In this document: positions 21,701 through 34,098 of the stretch, piece after piece
How the letters are laid out: each line of letters begins with the position of its first letter
How positions within the stretch are numbered: position 1 is the stretch's first letter
Origin: Puccinellia tenuiflora
Taxonomy: Eukaryota; Streptophyta; Magnoliopsida; Poales; Poaceae
Assembly: GCA_012064385.1 (NCBI GenBank)
Contig: QRDG01000415.1
Location: 2,201,792 to 2,265,791 of the forward strand
DNA length: 64,000 nt
Direction of reading: 5' to 3'
Program-made: the position numbers and the translations under genes
Notes under the pieces: model-generated
What the model was told of the DNA's origin: nothing
Database searches by the model: none
The model's input: the letters and a program-made list of their open reading frames with translations, nothing else

Positions 21701-22381
21701 TGTCGGATTTGTGGGTTTCGATGGACCTAAGTTCTTCCACGGGGTTGAAGGCTATCCTACTGATTAGGTCTCTATGCACAACAAGTGGAGCGAGGCTAGA
21801 ACACACACGAGGTTTACCCAGGTTCAGGCCACCGTTGCGGTGTAACACCCTACTCCTGCTTGTCTGGTTATATCATGGGTATTGATTGTTGGAGTCTCGA
21901 ACCCCTTACAATGGAGGCAGCGACCCCCCTTTTATAGTGACTCGGGCCTCTTCCTCTTGGCGGGAACGGCAACCACAATTGGCTGAGAGAAGACAAAGGA
22001 GGGTGTGTGGCTTGCTGACGTCGTCCTTCGGGATGGGTCCCTCGACGGGAGCTTTAAGCACCAAAGAGGGAAGGGTCCTCTCATCCTTCACCCAGTCTCG
22101 CACCGTCCCAATCTTTAATCACCAAAATGGGCAGACCGCCCCTACGTAGCTCTGCCAGGTACATTTGGTGTCATCTCCTCCCTCCACGGGGTAACCGCGA
22201 AGGGGCCTTCATTCGGTCGCCTCGTGAGGCGGGCTTGGCGCGATCCTCCAGCCTTGACCCGCGGGGAACGGCCGCCCCTCACGAGGCGCGCGCCATATAA
22301 TGCCGGCGATGCGAGCCCACGCGGGCCGCTGACAGCTGGGACAGGGGACCTCGGTTCCCGTAGTCCCGACAGATCTTGTCA
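21701..22381 (-). repeat. Element C 5' LTR (681 bp)
   Basis: Its ends are TGTCGG and CCGACA, a perfect six-base inverted repeat. On the minus strand a TATA box CTATAAAAGG (reverse complement near 21929-21938) lies about 230 bases before the LTR end. No second LTR of this family is seen in the window. Confidence 0.75.
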
Positions 22382-22581
22382 GAGGAAGCTGTTAGCAAAA
22401 GTCATGCGAGGCCTACTTATTCATCAGAATAAAATTAGAAGGGTTATAAGAACTAAAAAGACTTGTATAAAAGGACACTAGCAAGTCTATCACATAAACA
22501 AGTCATCAGGTCATAGGATCATCAAAAGCATAAGTTTTTACACTAGAAGCAGGACAAGCGGCACAAGTTAAGTATTACACC

Positions 22582-22848
22582 TTAGTAATCATTGAGCTCA
22601 TGGCTCTTGTCAATGTTTTCTTGAGTTGCAAGAGTTGAACCAGCGGTTGGACCAGCAGCTTGAGCAGAGGAGTCCTTTGGTGCAGCTTCACCAGAAAGAG
22701 GAGCATTGGTGGCAGCGCCCTGAGCAGAACTCCCAGGAGCTAACGGATCCTTAGTAACAGTGGCAACTTCTTCCTCTTGCTGTTGGGAGTCACCGCCATC
22801 CTCTGTATGAGTTTGTGCAGGAGCTGGAGCAGCGGGAGTTCAGTTTTT
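22582..22848 (-). pseudogene. Fragment A3: 3' tail of an A-type antisense gene
   Basis: On the minus strand the frame encodes a low-complexity tail (APAPAQTHTEDGGDSQQQEEE ...) ending SHELNDY and TAA at 22584-22582. It resembles the last part of the antisense gene in A2 (around 27430-27635). It is cut near 22848, where similarity ends. This places A3 in plus orientation, as its LTR at 23648 also shows. The stretch 22382-22581 shows no gene. Confidence 0.6.
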
Positions 22849-22899
22849 CTATAGTTACCAAGAGAAGATCTATGAGTCTTAAGATGTTGAAGACAACAA

Positions 22900-23648
22900 A
22901 TGCCGACGTAAACAAGCTCGAGTAAAGACAAGCAGCTCATCAAAAGGACCTGGTGAAAGATGAACTCACTTAAAAACGAGTTGGCAGGCGAAGCCGGCAC
23001 CATCTACAACGACATCTCGGCAACATCTATGCCAACAACCCGGGAACGTCTACATCAAAAACCCGGCAACGTCTACATCGACAACCCGACAAATGTTGAG
23101 CCGGGTGCCACGACTTCATCAACGTCTACGACTCGGCAAGCACTACATCAACAAGCTAGAAAACAACTCGGCACGGACTCTGTGTCTCAAGAAGACAATA
23201 TCTACAACAAATTAAGGAGTCCAACTACAAGACGGAGTCCCAACTTGGAAGACAAGAAGATTAGTAGGTTCCTGATTAGGACTCCGACCTGGAGACAAAT
23301 TGTAACCCTGGGAGTCCTCGTGTATATAAGTGCAGCTCCCAGGTCGTCATATAGAGGCCAGAACGAGTTAGACAGATAGAAGTTAGAAGTCTCACAAGCT
23401 CTCAACTCACACAAATCCCGTAGTTGCTGACTCTCAAGTTACAGGAGTCGGAACCCTGTAATCAACATCAAGTCCAAAGCAATAAAGAACAAGCAGGAAG
23501 TAGGTATTTACCTCTATTCAAAGGGGCCGAACTTGGGTAAACTCCTTGTCCCCTCATCGAGATTAATCAACTCCTATGTCCTAGTCGCTAATGGCCCCGT
23601 AACTTAGCTTCCCGGAGGAAGTACTTGCCGTGCCAACCCCACAACAGC
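22900..23648 (+). repeat. Fragment A3: LTR of an A-related Gypsy, plus strand
   Basis: The last 160 bases (GCAGGAAGTAGGT ... GGGGCCGAAC ... CTTGCCGTGCCAACCCCACAACA) match the end of the element A LTR but on the plus strand, ending CCACAACA at 23648. A TATA box GTATATAAG lies near 23322. The left boundary is uncertain. A minisatellite built on CGGCAACGTCTACATCGACA lies in 23020-23100. Confidence 0.6.
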
Positions 23649-23885
23649 CTCAGGTTCGCCGCATCTTTGACTGGCAAGATTATCATAGCCATTACGTTAT
23701 TCTCGCGATCCTATCATGACAGGCGGCACCGTTATTCCTCTAGGGCTTATCTTATACCCTTACTAGCATTTAAGTGGGGGGACCAGATCTCATTGTCCCC
23801 TCTGCTCCCACTTCGTCTTCATCCTCTGCCTTTCCTAGTACGCACGTGGCCACCCACACGCACTCACCCCTCTCCTCGCTCTGCC

Positions 23886-26800
23886 ATGGCTCCCAAGCTA
23901 GCCAAGAAGAAGAGCAAGGCCGCAAAGGCCTCGCTCGAGACTGTGGTGGATCTTGCCACCGCCGCCGCCACCGTAGCTGCTTCCTCTGCGCCTGCATCCC
24001 GGCGCACCACCTCTGCTAATTGAGGCCGATCTAATCTGTCCCAAGAAACCCTTGAGGAGTATGAGCAGATTAGGCTTATCTCCTCTAGCATTGCGTGGCG
24101 CGCCGTCGGCGCGGAGTTCGAGCCCACTCCGGCTGCCGGGGAGATCGTCGTCTTCGGCGAGCACCTCTTCTGCGGCTTCTCTCCCCCGGGTAACTTGTTC
24201 TTCCGCCAGCTTCTTGCACATTACAAGCTCTGTATTCATGACCTTGCCCCCAATTCTATCCTCAACCTTTCCAACTTCGTCACCCTCTGCGAAGATTATC
24301 TCCAAATCAAGCCAAATTTAGATCTCTGGCTTGAACTCTTTTATTGCAAACCTCAACCTGAGACCTCTGGCGGTCCTCTGCTTCCATGTGGAGCTGTTGC
24401 TCTGCAACGACGTCAAGGCTCTCCTTTTCCTAAGCCTCTTTTCCCCAGCCATGTCAAGGACTGGCAAAAATCGTACTTCTATTGCAAGGACACGTCTCCT
24501 GAGAACGAGCCTCGCCTCCAAAAACTTCTCCCCAGACCGCCTGGGGGTGACTCCTGTCATGAAGGCAAAGTGTTCGGAAGATGCTCGCCCCAAGGTTGAA
24601 TCCTTGATGGGCCGACTCTGCGCCCTCGTGGCGCACGAACTTGTGGGTATGGACTTGGTGCTATGCTGGACTACCTGGAGAATCCAGCCTATTAGCCCCA
24701 GGACTCGGCTGATTGTCGAGTACTCCCGGTGTGTTGCTGACAACCTCTGGATGACGAAAAAGCAAGCTAGCAAAACTGACATCAACCTCCTGGTAAAGAA
24801 GGTGAATGGAAAAATGATCAAGGACCAAGAGGACTTTGGTCTTTCGCCTTTTTGTGTTACAACTCCTCCACCATCTGTAAGTCTCATTCTATTTGTAATC
24901 TTAACTCTCTTTGGTGTCACCTCAACTTCTTCTTATCTCACTATGTCTTTTCTGAACCTTGCACAGTTGAATGACGACTGGTGGAAAATGACTCCCAACT
25001 CTGAGGGAGTTGCAGAGGAAACAGCCGGAGCCGATGGCGATGATGGCGTTGATGAAGAAAACCAGGAGTCCTCACCAGAGGCTCCTATTGTTACTGGCAC
25101 GGGTCCCTCGAATTCAAATCCGCCTACTGCTACGACGACTTCCTCTGGGGAGTCGTCAAGTGACAAGGGCCCGGCTCCAACTCCTCCGAAGAACCCCAAG
25201 AAGAGGGACCGGACCGGTGTTTCAAAGGTGCCTTTCTCACGCTTTTCTTCAACTCGAAGTCCCGTTACTAAAGATGATAAGTCAATACAGGGCGTGGAGG
25301 CTACGAAGAAGAGGAAGCTGCGAAGCCACCGGCCGACTGATGCTCCACTCGTCATTTCAAGCCCTCGCAAGCACAAGTCTTCATCTGCTTCTCCCCCTAC
25401 CACCTCCGACTCCTATAATTCCGGCTTCGAGATGCCTTTCCGATTCTGGAGCATCTCCTGATATTGAGACCCACATAGGGTACGACTTCCTTTGCCTTTG
25501 TTGTTACTTTCGACTTCTTTAACCACACTTCACCAACACTCTAACTTTCTTTCTTACTTCACTTTCATCTTAATTAGGGCTCGCCACTCTAAAATCACCA
25601 AGGCCGAGAACACTGCCACTGCCACCTCAGTGCATAAGCCCGAGATTCCTCTCATAACCTCCACTTCTACAAGCACAAGAATGACCCCTTCAGCAGTTGC
25701 TTCTATGGGAGTCACCTTTGCTGCAACTCCTTCTCCAAATCCCGAGTCCGTGCTGGCGACTCGGGTAAACACTCACTTGGTTGCTAAGTCCACGCCAGCG
25801 GCCATAGCTCAATATGTCTTGACGAACATCTTGAAGGCACCTCCTCTGAAGCTGCCAAGGGACCTGTGGACCCCTCTTCTGAGCTCGTTATTGACTATAG
25901 CCGACCACGGGTCAGAGATAACAAGTCCTTCATGGAGGTATGGGAAGAAGCCTCCAAACTGAATGAGGAAGTTGCTAGGCTAGAAGGTGAGGAGCTGTCC
26001 AGCTTGATGGCCCTCAAAATGACTCACAATGTAAGTTCTTCTCCTTACTCTTCATAGCTATATCTTGTCTCATATCAGTAGCCTCGAAGTACCGGTTTGT
26101 GGTAACTTCTGACTAAGATAGGTGCTTCACACTTTAACTGTCTATTTAGCAAAACTGAATTTCATACTCTAGCCCCCAAGCGCCGAGTTGTTTTAACTTG
26201 CAACAACTCGGAGCTTAAGACTTTAAGCTTCAACTGACTTTAACCAACTGTAAAATCTGATCCTTGAGTATGCCCCAACCGTCGGGTTGTTAGCCTGCAA
26301 CAAATCGGAGCTACCATTAGTGGACTGTATAAAATTTGAAACTTGAACCCATGTAGCCCCCAAGTGCCGAGTTGTTGTTTATAGCAGCTTAGGACTCATA
26401 GGTCCCTTCCTCTAAACTTGCTGAAAAACTAAAATTCCAGGACTATCTTAAAACTTTAAAAGGAACTCCCTGTAGCCCCCAAGTGCCAAGTTGTTAATTT
26501 TGACGACTTGGAGCTATCATTTTGAACTGGGCTCTAACTTGTTGATCTTGTTCTCTACAGAATTTTTTCTCTAAAATGCGGAGAGACATGAAAGAACTGG
26601 AAGAGAAGGCGGCTGCTTCCGCTAGGGCTTCCCTTTCCGAGAAGGAGTACTCCCTCCAGCTTGAGGAGGACTTCAAAAAAGTCTGCGCCGAGTTGGAGGA
26701 GGTGAAAAAAGAAGCTGCCCATACCAAAAATATTGCTGAGAAATCCGTCCATTACCTGAACTTTGGCCGGGATCGCTGTTGCAAGGGCATCAAGGCGATG

Positions 26801-27635
26801 ACCCTATTTATCTTCGGTAAGCAATATTTCTCTATCCTTTCTCCACACTTTGCAGTTTTGTCTGTAATTTCATAATCAAACTTGTTTCTACTTGCATGTT
26901 GATAGGTTCGACATCTCCAAAGTTAGAATTATCTGTTGGCCGGCAGCTGAACGAGCTCCTTGACTACTGTCATGGACTACAAGAGGGCGCTCGTGCAATC
27001 GTGAGGTACTTGCATCCTCAGGAGCAGTGCCCATCAAATCCGGAGGCACTTGTGAAGGAGTTGTCACGAGCTCCTGCTTACGTCCTGGCTTGGAAGAAGT
27101 CGTCTTTGCGGTGGGCGGCGATCCGAGTCCTTGCCCTGGCTCGCAGCTACTACCCAATGTGGTGGAGCCGGCTCTGCTAACCTTGGGGATGCCATCTAAG
27201 CATGAAGATGGCTCGCCTTTTTCCAAGGAGGACTTCAAAGCTCAGGAAATAGAAGTCCGGCCTTTTGCCTGTGAGATTGCCTCAAAGATGCATCCAGACT
27301 TATGGACTCATCATTATGATGCAAACAACAAGAGGGTTGTTGACGTTACTCCCTAGGCAGTAGACTTTGGACGCCCCACTAAAACAAATGCTGGCGCTTC
27401 GAATTCTGCTGGGCCATCGCTGTCAACCCCTGCTGCTCCGACTCCTGTGCTAGTTCGTCCAGAGGATGATGGCAACTCCCACCCTCAAGAAGAAGCTTCT
27501 GGAGGGGCGAAGGACTCCTCTGTCCCACAAAGTTCTGCCCAGGGCACTGCAGCCAACGCTCTGACTTCTGGCAAGGCTCCTGTGTAAGAAGAAAATATTC
27601 CTGCAGAGAAAGATCACACTTTGGATGACTTCTAA
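23886..27635 (+). pseudogene. A2 antisense gene, decayed five-exon copy
   Basis: This copy is collinear with the element A antisense gene. Exon ends at 24876/24967, 25479/25578, 26030/26561 and 26816/26906 keep GT and AG. It begins MAPKLAKKKSK, then stops early at TGA 24021-24023. The PF04195-type domain continues beyond (FFRQLLAHYKL, IHDLAPNSIL, LCEDYLQIKP). A frame change follows near 24510, and an in-frame TAG follows DVTP near 27354. The coiled-coil exon (RRDMKELEEKAAAS) and the C-terminal helical domain (DYCHGLQEGAR) are well preserved. It cannot make the full protein but is an independent check of the exon model. Confidence 0.78.
26090..26515 (+). repeat. PPT-like repeats in intron 3 of the A2 antisense gene
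   Basis: Copies of (G/C)TAGCCCCCAAG(C/T)GCC(G/A)AGTTG occur near 26171, 26353 and 26472, with weaker ones near 26094 and 26270. They lie in the same intron as the array in element A. Confidence 0.7.
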
Positions 27636-28192
27636 GTCTGTAATGATAACTTGTGCCACTTGTCTGGCTTTTGGGATGTAAGACTTTATTTGTTTGGTAC
27701 TATGATTTTGGATGACTTGCTTTATGTGGTAGACATGTTAATGTCTTTTTATACGAGTTGATTTGGTTCTTATAACCCTTCTGATTTTATACTGATGAAT
27801 AAGTAGGCCCCGCAAGACTTTTGCTAACAGCTTGCTCTGACAAGTCCGCATCATCCTAAGTCCTATTAGGCTTCATAGGAGTTCGAAACAAGTCATGCCT
27901 GTAGTCTTAAGTCGAATTGCGCGGGTGGCATCTAACTTACCAGCTAAAACCAGGGAGAGGTTGGCTTTTAAGCCGGGTCCAAGAGTCTAAAGCTTGAAGT
28001 TTTTTCTGAAAGACAAGCCCCCAAGGACCTCATGATTAAAATGTAATAAAGTGCACATACAGAGTGTATTGACAAAAGAATTAATATTTTGAAGAAGTCG
28101 GCCTTATTTCCTTTGATCACAATAATCATGTTACAATGCTGCAGAGCTCTCTGGGCTCTTTGCTAACTTGCATACTTTGCTTTACAAAACTT

Positions 28193-29552
28193 TTAGCTAT
28201 AATAAGGACGTAACTGCGCTATGTTCCAGGGCCTCTTTGCCTCTGCATAGGGGTCCAATGTATGAGCTGTGTCAGCTCCTTCGCTTTCTCTTGCTGCCTC
28301 TCGTACATCCATTAGATAGTACGACCTGTTGTGCAAGTTATTAATGATCACAAATGGTCCTCCCGATGGAGGAGATAACTTATGCATCGCTTCCTTATTT
28401 TGGACTAGAAGAAGCACTAAGTCTCCCTCTTGGGAAGTTCGGCTCCTGATTCTGCGCGCATGATATCGTCTCAAGTCCTGCTGGTAAACAGCAGATCTCT
28501 CAAGGGCTAACTCCCTTGCTTCCTGAAGTGCATCCACCGAGTCGTGGCGAGCGAGCTCGTTCTCTGTCTCAAGGTAATTGGCGACTCGTGGTGAATCATG
28601 AAGTAAATCGCTGGGCAGGACTACTTCTGCTCCATAGACCATGAAGAACGACGTGAAGCCGGTGGATCTGTTAGGAGACATCTGTATGCTCCAGACTACT
28701 GCTGGTAACTCCTCAACCCAACACCCGACAGCTCATAATAGGGGAACTCGTAGTCTGGGCTTGATCCCTCTGAGTAACTCCTGATTTGCACGTTCAGCTT
28801 GTCCATTTGACTGAGGGTGCGCAACCGAGGCTAGATCAAGTCGGATGTTGTTTTCTCCATAGAACTTGGCCATCTCGCCGACTGATAGGTTAGTTTCGTT
28901 GTCTGTGATAATGCTATGTGGATATCCGAATCGTGTAGCTATCTTTTTGATGAACTTGATAGCTGATGCCACATTGACTTGGCTTACGGGTTCAGCGTCA
29001 ACAACTTGATAACCTTGTCAACTACGACCAGCAGATGAGTCTTCTGGCAAGGCGACTTTGAAAAAGGACCCACCATGTCAAGTCCCCAGACTGCAAACGG
29101 CCAAGTTATTGGGATGGTTCTCAGCTCCTGAGCTGGCACATGATCTTGTCTGGCATACCTCTGGCAACCATCACAAACTCGAACTATGTTCTCTTCATCC
29201 AACTGTGCTGTCAGCCAAAACAAACCATGTCTTAAAGCTTTTGATACCAAGGACCTTGTTGATGCGTGATGGCCCCAGTCTCCTGCATGAATCTCTTGCA
29301 AAATCTGTTGGCCTTCTTCTGGGGACACACATCATTGATAGACTCCCGTGGTGCTTCTCCTGAACAGCTCTCCATCAATTACTATGTAAGACTTGCATCG
29401 TCTGAGGAGTTGCCTCTTCTTAACTTCATCAGGTGGAATTTCACCAAGAAGTAAATATGCTAGATACGGCTCCGTCCAAGCTGGAATTGTATGTACAGCT
29501 GCGACCAATGCCGACTCCAGTCTAGAAATGCCAGCTCCTGCTCTGAGGGTAA
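28193..29552 (-). pseudogene. A2 integrase remnant
   Basis: Three frames together cover integrase. 29328-28984 holds the zinc-binding module (HAGDWGHHAS, CDGCQRYARQ) and the first catalytic Asp (LDMVGPF). 28972-28733 holds the second (TDNETN, where the usual TDNGTN glycine is changed) and the Glu (NGQAERAN). 28681-28193 is the C-terminal part ending WNIAQLRPYYS. A stop lies at about 29336 (VYQ then TGA), and frames change near 28980 and 28700. The N-terminal end is cut by the LTR at 29553. Confidence 0.8.
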
Positions 29553-30310
29553 TGTAACAGCCCCAGTTTGGAACCCTAAAATATGGGCCAAATTTTCACT
29601 TTTTCTTTTCATTGCATCATGGCATACATATTTAAATTGTTAATTTTAAATAAAGCAACACCTGGAAATTAACACAAAGGAAGCAAAACCCTTCCCAAAA
29701 TTTTCAAACCAAATACATTACTCAAAATGGCAAACAAATAATTCTTGGACTTCCAAATTGTCTAGGAAGTTCCAAGTTTACATTTGATAACCAATTCTCA
29801 AAATCTAAATATTGCCAAATAAGAAATGAATTTGAGAATCCAAAAGTTGGTTCAATTCAAATCCTATTTTGAAACCAAGCTAAACCTTTCCAAAAATTCA
29901 AACTAAAATTATGGGGAGCTTCCTTAATATGTTGGGAGCGTCCATAATTAATTTCATTATTTTTTGGAAATGCTTAAGTGCTCCAAATAAATACAATTTG
30001 GAAATTGTCAAAAATGACTATAAGTAAAACCTGTGAACAAATGTTGCTCTAAACTTTTTATTTTGCAACCCCAATTTTTGTGGAGCTTCTAGAGGGCATT
30101 GAGAGGCCACATGAATTTTTGCAAAATTTATAAAAATGGTTTAGGGCCTCAAATAAATTCCCTAAAGTACCATTGGACCTTTTTGCAAATAGAGAAAATT
30201 TGGGCTAGGGGGTTTTCGCGAAAATTCTTTTCTTTCCTCTCCCTGGGGTGACAGGGCGCCATGCCGCCACCTCCTCCCCGCGCCATGCCGCCGCCCCCAC
30301 CCGTGGACGT
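29553..30310 (+). mobile_element. LTR start (TGTAACAG family), plus strand, cut by element B
   Basis: The sequence opens TGTAACAGCCCCAGTTTGG inside A2 pol. It is AT-rich to about 30230, then GC-rich (CCGCCACCTCCTCCCCGCGCC). It resembles the minus-strand LTR-like stretch ending at 20225 in start and composition. Element B begins at 30311, so the rest is missing or displaced. No gene seen. Confidence 0.5.
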
Positions 30311-30739
30311 TGTCGTGGGGCTACCTTTCGGGTACCCCACGGTGGTGGTACCTGGGTCACGCCAAGGGAAGCCCATTGAAGCCCATGAAGTGTACCGTGT
30401 GGCCCAAGTAGCTGGTTAGGCCGGTGATAGCTCTCCTTATCCTGTAATGTGCAATCCGCACCGTCCACCTGAGACCTGGCCTGTGATATAAAGGCCAGGA
30501 GGGTGCGCCAGCTAGGTCAAGCAACACACAAGCAAACCCTAGCGAGATTGCCATCTCGCCGTTGTAGCCACCTCGATAATACCAGACAAGCAGGAGTAGG
30601 TCTTTACCTCACCTCGAGGGGCCGAACCTGGGTAAATTCGCCCCCTGTTAGCCGTCGTAATCACCAGCGTTCCTACTCTCTCCCCCTCAATCAACCCGGG
30701 GTACACAACCTTGGGATTTGCCGAGTCCACACCTCGTCA
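30311..30739 (+). repeat. Element B 5' LTR
   Basis: It begins TGTCGTGGGGCTACC and ends ACCTCGTCA. The TATA box GATATAAAGG lies near 30485. The same sequence recurs at 43334-43762. Confidence 0.9.
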
Positions 30740-30757
30740 ATTGGCGCCGTCTGTGGG
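30740..30757 (+). promoter_or_regulatory. Element B primer-binding site
   Basis: ATTGGCGCCGTCTGTGGG directly follows the 5' LTR. This phrase is standard for many grass Gypsy elements. Confidence 0.75.
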
Positions 30758-30777
30758 AAGAACAGATCGTTGGAGTC

Positions 30778-33013
30778 ATGGTTGCGCCGGCCTCATCAAC
30801 AATGAAGAACGGCATCAGCGCCAGGGAGTCGATCTACACCGGCTTCCTCGAGTTCGTCCACCACTCGCCGGCGGATTTCCCGGCGTACGCTGAGCTGCAG
30901 CAGAGCACGTGGATTACCTTCGGTAGTCTGCGCTATCTGGTGGACAGTCGCGGAACGCTCCGGCCCACGCTGGCCACGTTGCGCGCGACGGACGCGCCAG
31001 CATCTACATCGACTGCGCCGACCGCGGCTTCACCCGCCGCGAAGATCGCATCTACTGCGGCCACGGCGATCGTGTCATCGACTGCCGTGAAGATCGCGTC
31101 CACTTCGACTGCGTCAGCACCATCTACGACCACGTCAAAGGCGACTGCGGTGACCACACCCGCGGTTACCAGAAAAATCGCATCTACTGCAACCCTTGGC
31201 GCGGAACAAGTCTACTCCGACCTTCTTGTCCGCGCCTCGGACGAAGCCAAAATTTACGCCAATTTCGACTACGCCAACCGCGCCTCCGCATCGCGGAGTC
31301 GCCAGTAGCAGTGGCCGTGGCACCCGCCACGTTGCTGTGATCTTCGACTCTGAGCATAGCTCGGACGAAGGAAGCAGGACTGGGAGCATCAGCCCCACTC
31401 GACGGGTTTACCCCGCGCAAGTCTATATGGCTAGCCCAGCAAGATCCAACGGCGGGGAACCCGTATACCCGCTGGAGGTGACCATGCCGGACAGGGTGAC
31501 AAGACTCACCATCACTCGGGAGATGGCGATCCAGGCCATGAAGCACGTGGACGAAGGCACGTTCCCTTCACCAGATGAACCCCGAGAAGACCAACTGGCG
31601 GTCCAATACTTGCTTTGGAAGGAGTCCGAGCGAGTCCGCCAAGAGAAGGCCGATCTGATTCGGCGCAAAGAACTAGCCGACGCGTCGAGTGCCAGGAGGG
31701 CAGCACACTCGTTCTTGGCCGGATCGGAGGAAGTCTCGCAAGGAGGACGTCACAGGGCTCGCATGCCACGGGTGCCAGAAGCTGATCGCGTCCACCTCAC
31801 TCGCAATCTGGAGTCGTCATTCATGACGGAAGATGCGGACGGAATCCCCGTCCCCAAGACACCCGCTTCGGCCCTCATGGCGGTCGAAACCTACCTGCGA
31901 CTAACACAGCCGCCGGAGGGTGACGCCCACGCCCGCCTTCACAGGCGACAAATTCAATCCCTCAGGGAAGTCGAGGAAGTCCTGGCAAAGTCAGCACCAG
32001 CAGAAAGGGTGCACGAGAATCGAGGCCGCCGCGATCGTGAACCCGCACCACTTGCAGACCCAGCCCCAATTCGACTGCGACAGCCGCAGCCAGGCGAAGA
32101 TGTCCGTAACGTCGTCGCACAGAGAAGGGTGGACCGCAGTCGACGGCTGCGAGCGGCGAGTGCACAAGCCAACGACTACGACGACGACGACTTCGAGCCA
32201 CGCGGAGCCGCATGTTTCAGCTTCAACATCCGCGACACGAAGATGCCCAAAGGCTTCAAGCTAACAGCGGAGACACCCAAGTATGACGGGAAGCAAGACC
32301 CAAGGGACTGGCTGGAAGACTACCTCATCGCGTGCAGCTGTCAAGGTGGTACTTCGACTACTGCCATGCAGTACATCCAGTTGATGCTCACGGGATCTGC
32401 TCGCGGGTGGCTCAACACTCAGCCCAGGGACGCTTTCAGCACCTGGGACGAGTTCAGGAACGCCTTCGTGAAGAGTTTTCTGGGGACATACGCAAGGCCA
32501 ACAACCCTCATTGAGCTCCAGGCGTGCAAGCAAGGTCGAGACGAGCCACTCCGTTCGTACATCCAGCGGTGGACCTTACTTCGCAACACCATGGACGGAG
32601 CCACCTCAGAGGACAGGGTAATGGATGCATTCATGCACGGCGTTTACCGCCGCGACCTCCGTGAGGAGTTTGGTAGGCTTAGGCCGAGGAACATGATCGA
32701 GCTCATGCAGATAGCCAACCAGTGGGCAGATGGAGAAGACTCTGTTCGTGATGCACCACGATCTCCGAGGCAAGAAGCAGGACCTAGCAACTGGCGAGAA
32801 GGGCGCCTGAAGAAGAAGCCGCGTTACGTCGGCAACGACTCGATCGAGTTAGTAGCGGCGGGATTCGAAACCCCCCGTGAGAATGAAAGGCAGTACAACC
32901 AGGACGGTGGCAGCAGCTACCATAGAGACGGAAGTCGCAAGCGCGAGTGGCGGAGACGCCCACTGACTGAGGAAGAAGAGTTAGAGCAACCCTTGCAAGC
33001 ATCACATGTTTAG
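30778..33013 (+). pseudogene. Element B gag, with frameshifts
   Basis: The frame from the ATG near 30778 (ARESIYTGFLEF ... FGSLRYLVDSRG) holds an N-terminal part and an Ala/Ser/Thr repeat, and ends at 31308. The main gag frame (31196-33013) overlaps it in another phase. Either one base was lost near 31300, or the first part is a separate small frame. The main frame has an Arg/Glu-rich region, then the Retrotrans_gag core (PKYDGKQDPRDWLEDY, ARGWLNTQP, FVKSFLGTY, SYIQRWTLLRN). A shift near 32993 puts the zinc-binding Cys/His run out of frame, and another shift follows near 33089. Capsid role inferred from family. Confidence 0.8.
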
Positions 33014-33094
33014 GGACCCAGAAACAGGCAAGTGGGGATCCCGCCACCTATTGAAGGATTGCAGAAAGGCGCGTAAAGATATACAGGGCGTTTG

Positions 33095-34098
33095 CGCGAA
33101 TAGTCCCTCAGAACGGACAGCGTGATAATCAAGCGGCACCCGTGGCACAGCCAGCCGCACAGCTGGCCCTCCAGGCGCCACCTCCTCCTCCAGTCGCCAA
33201 CCCAGCGCAAGCAGCGCTGGCCTTCTACCCGCAACAGCAACAACAGCCACAGCCACAGCCGCAGGATCCTGCTAACGCGTTCCCGGCAGCACGTGGGCAG
33301 ATCAACATGATACAGAAGGGACGTCCTTCCAACAGGACCCAGAAAATCATCACCCGCCAGGTCTACCAAGCACTCACCAATCCACCTGCAGTACCCGATT
33401 ACCTGAGAGGCTCAGAAACAGCGATCACTTTCTCCAGAGCGGACCACCCGCCGGCGATACCACGACCCGGGCACGCTGCTCTGGTAGTCGAAGCTCAGAT
33501 CGGGGAGTACACCTTGAAGAAGGTATTCATGGATGGAGGCAGCGGTATAAATATCATCTTCGCCGACACCCTAAGAAGGATGAACAGGTCAACATCCAAC
33601 CTAACGCCATCAGCAAATACCTTCCACGGTATTGTACCAGGGCAAGCAGTCACGCCCATGGGAACAGTTACACTCGACGTCATATTCGGCACACCCGAAA
33701 ACTTCCAGCGAGAGGCGATCGACTTCGAGGTAGTCGACTGGAAGTCACAATATCATGCCATACTGGGTCGTCCGGCCTTCGCCAGATTCATGGCAGTGCC
33801 ACATTACGCCTACCTCCTGCTCAAGATGCCGGGACCAAAGGGTGTCATCACGGTGAAAGGCGACTTCGACCGGTCTGACAGCTGCGACCGCGAGTTCAGC
33901 AGGATTTCTGAGTTCTTCGGGATGGACGAGCACCTGGAGATGATGGCAGTCGACAACGACAGGACTCTGTTTCCGCCACGGAAGAAATCATCCAAGGAAT
34001 CTGCATTCAACGCAAGCGACGACACAAGGGCCCATCAGGTACACCCGACGGACGCCGACAAGACGGTCAGGGTGTCATCAAGCCTGACTAGCGCATAG
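33095..34098 (+). CDS. Element B protease domain frame, ending at UAG
   Basis: After Pro/Gln-rich linkers (QQQQQPQPQPQ) the frame has the aspartic protease-like domain with DGGSG as catalytic run, AFARFMAVPHYAYL, and LLKMPGPKGVITV, collinear with the gag-protease end of element A (DGGSS, LKMPGPAGIITV). It cleaves the polyprotein. It is open from about 33095 to TAG at 34096-34098. The same phase continues after the TAG into RT (GAA AGC GCG CTC GTC GAG), as in element A. Confidence 0.8.
34096..34098 (+). other. In-frame UAG between protease and RT frames, element B
   Basis: GCA TAG GAA AGC GCG CTC. The sense codons on both sides are in one phase and align with element A, where AAA TAG GAA AGC occurs at the same place. 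Confidence 0.65.

Larger units (their letters stand above)
23649..29552 (-). mobile_element. Fragment A2: A-type Gypsy, minus strand, truncated at both ends
   Basis: The fragment contains a decayed antisense gene on the plus strand and an integrase remnant on the minus strand, in the same order as in element A. At the left it meets an inverted LTR (A3) at 23648 without a polypurine tract or LTR of its own. At the right, pol is cut at 29552 by a plus-strand LTR. RT, gag and the 5' LTR are absent. Confidence 0.75.
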
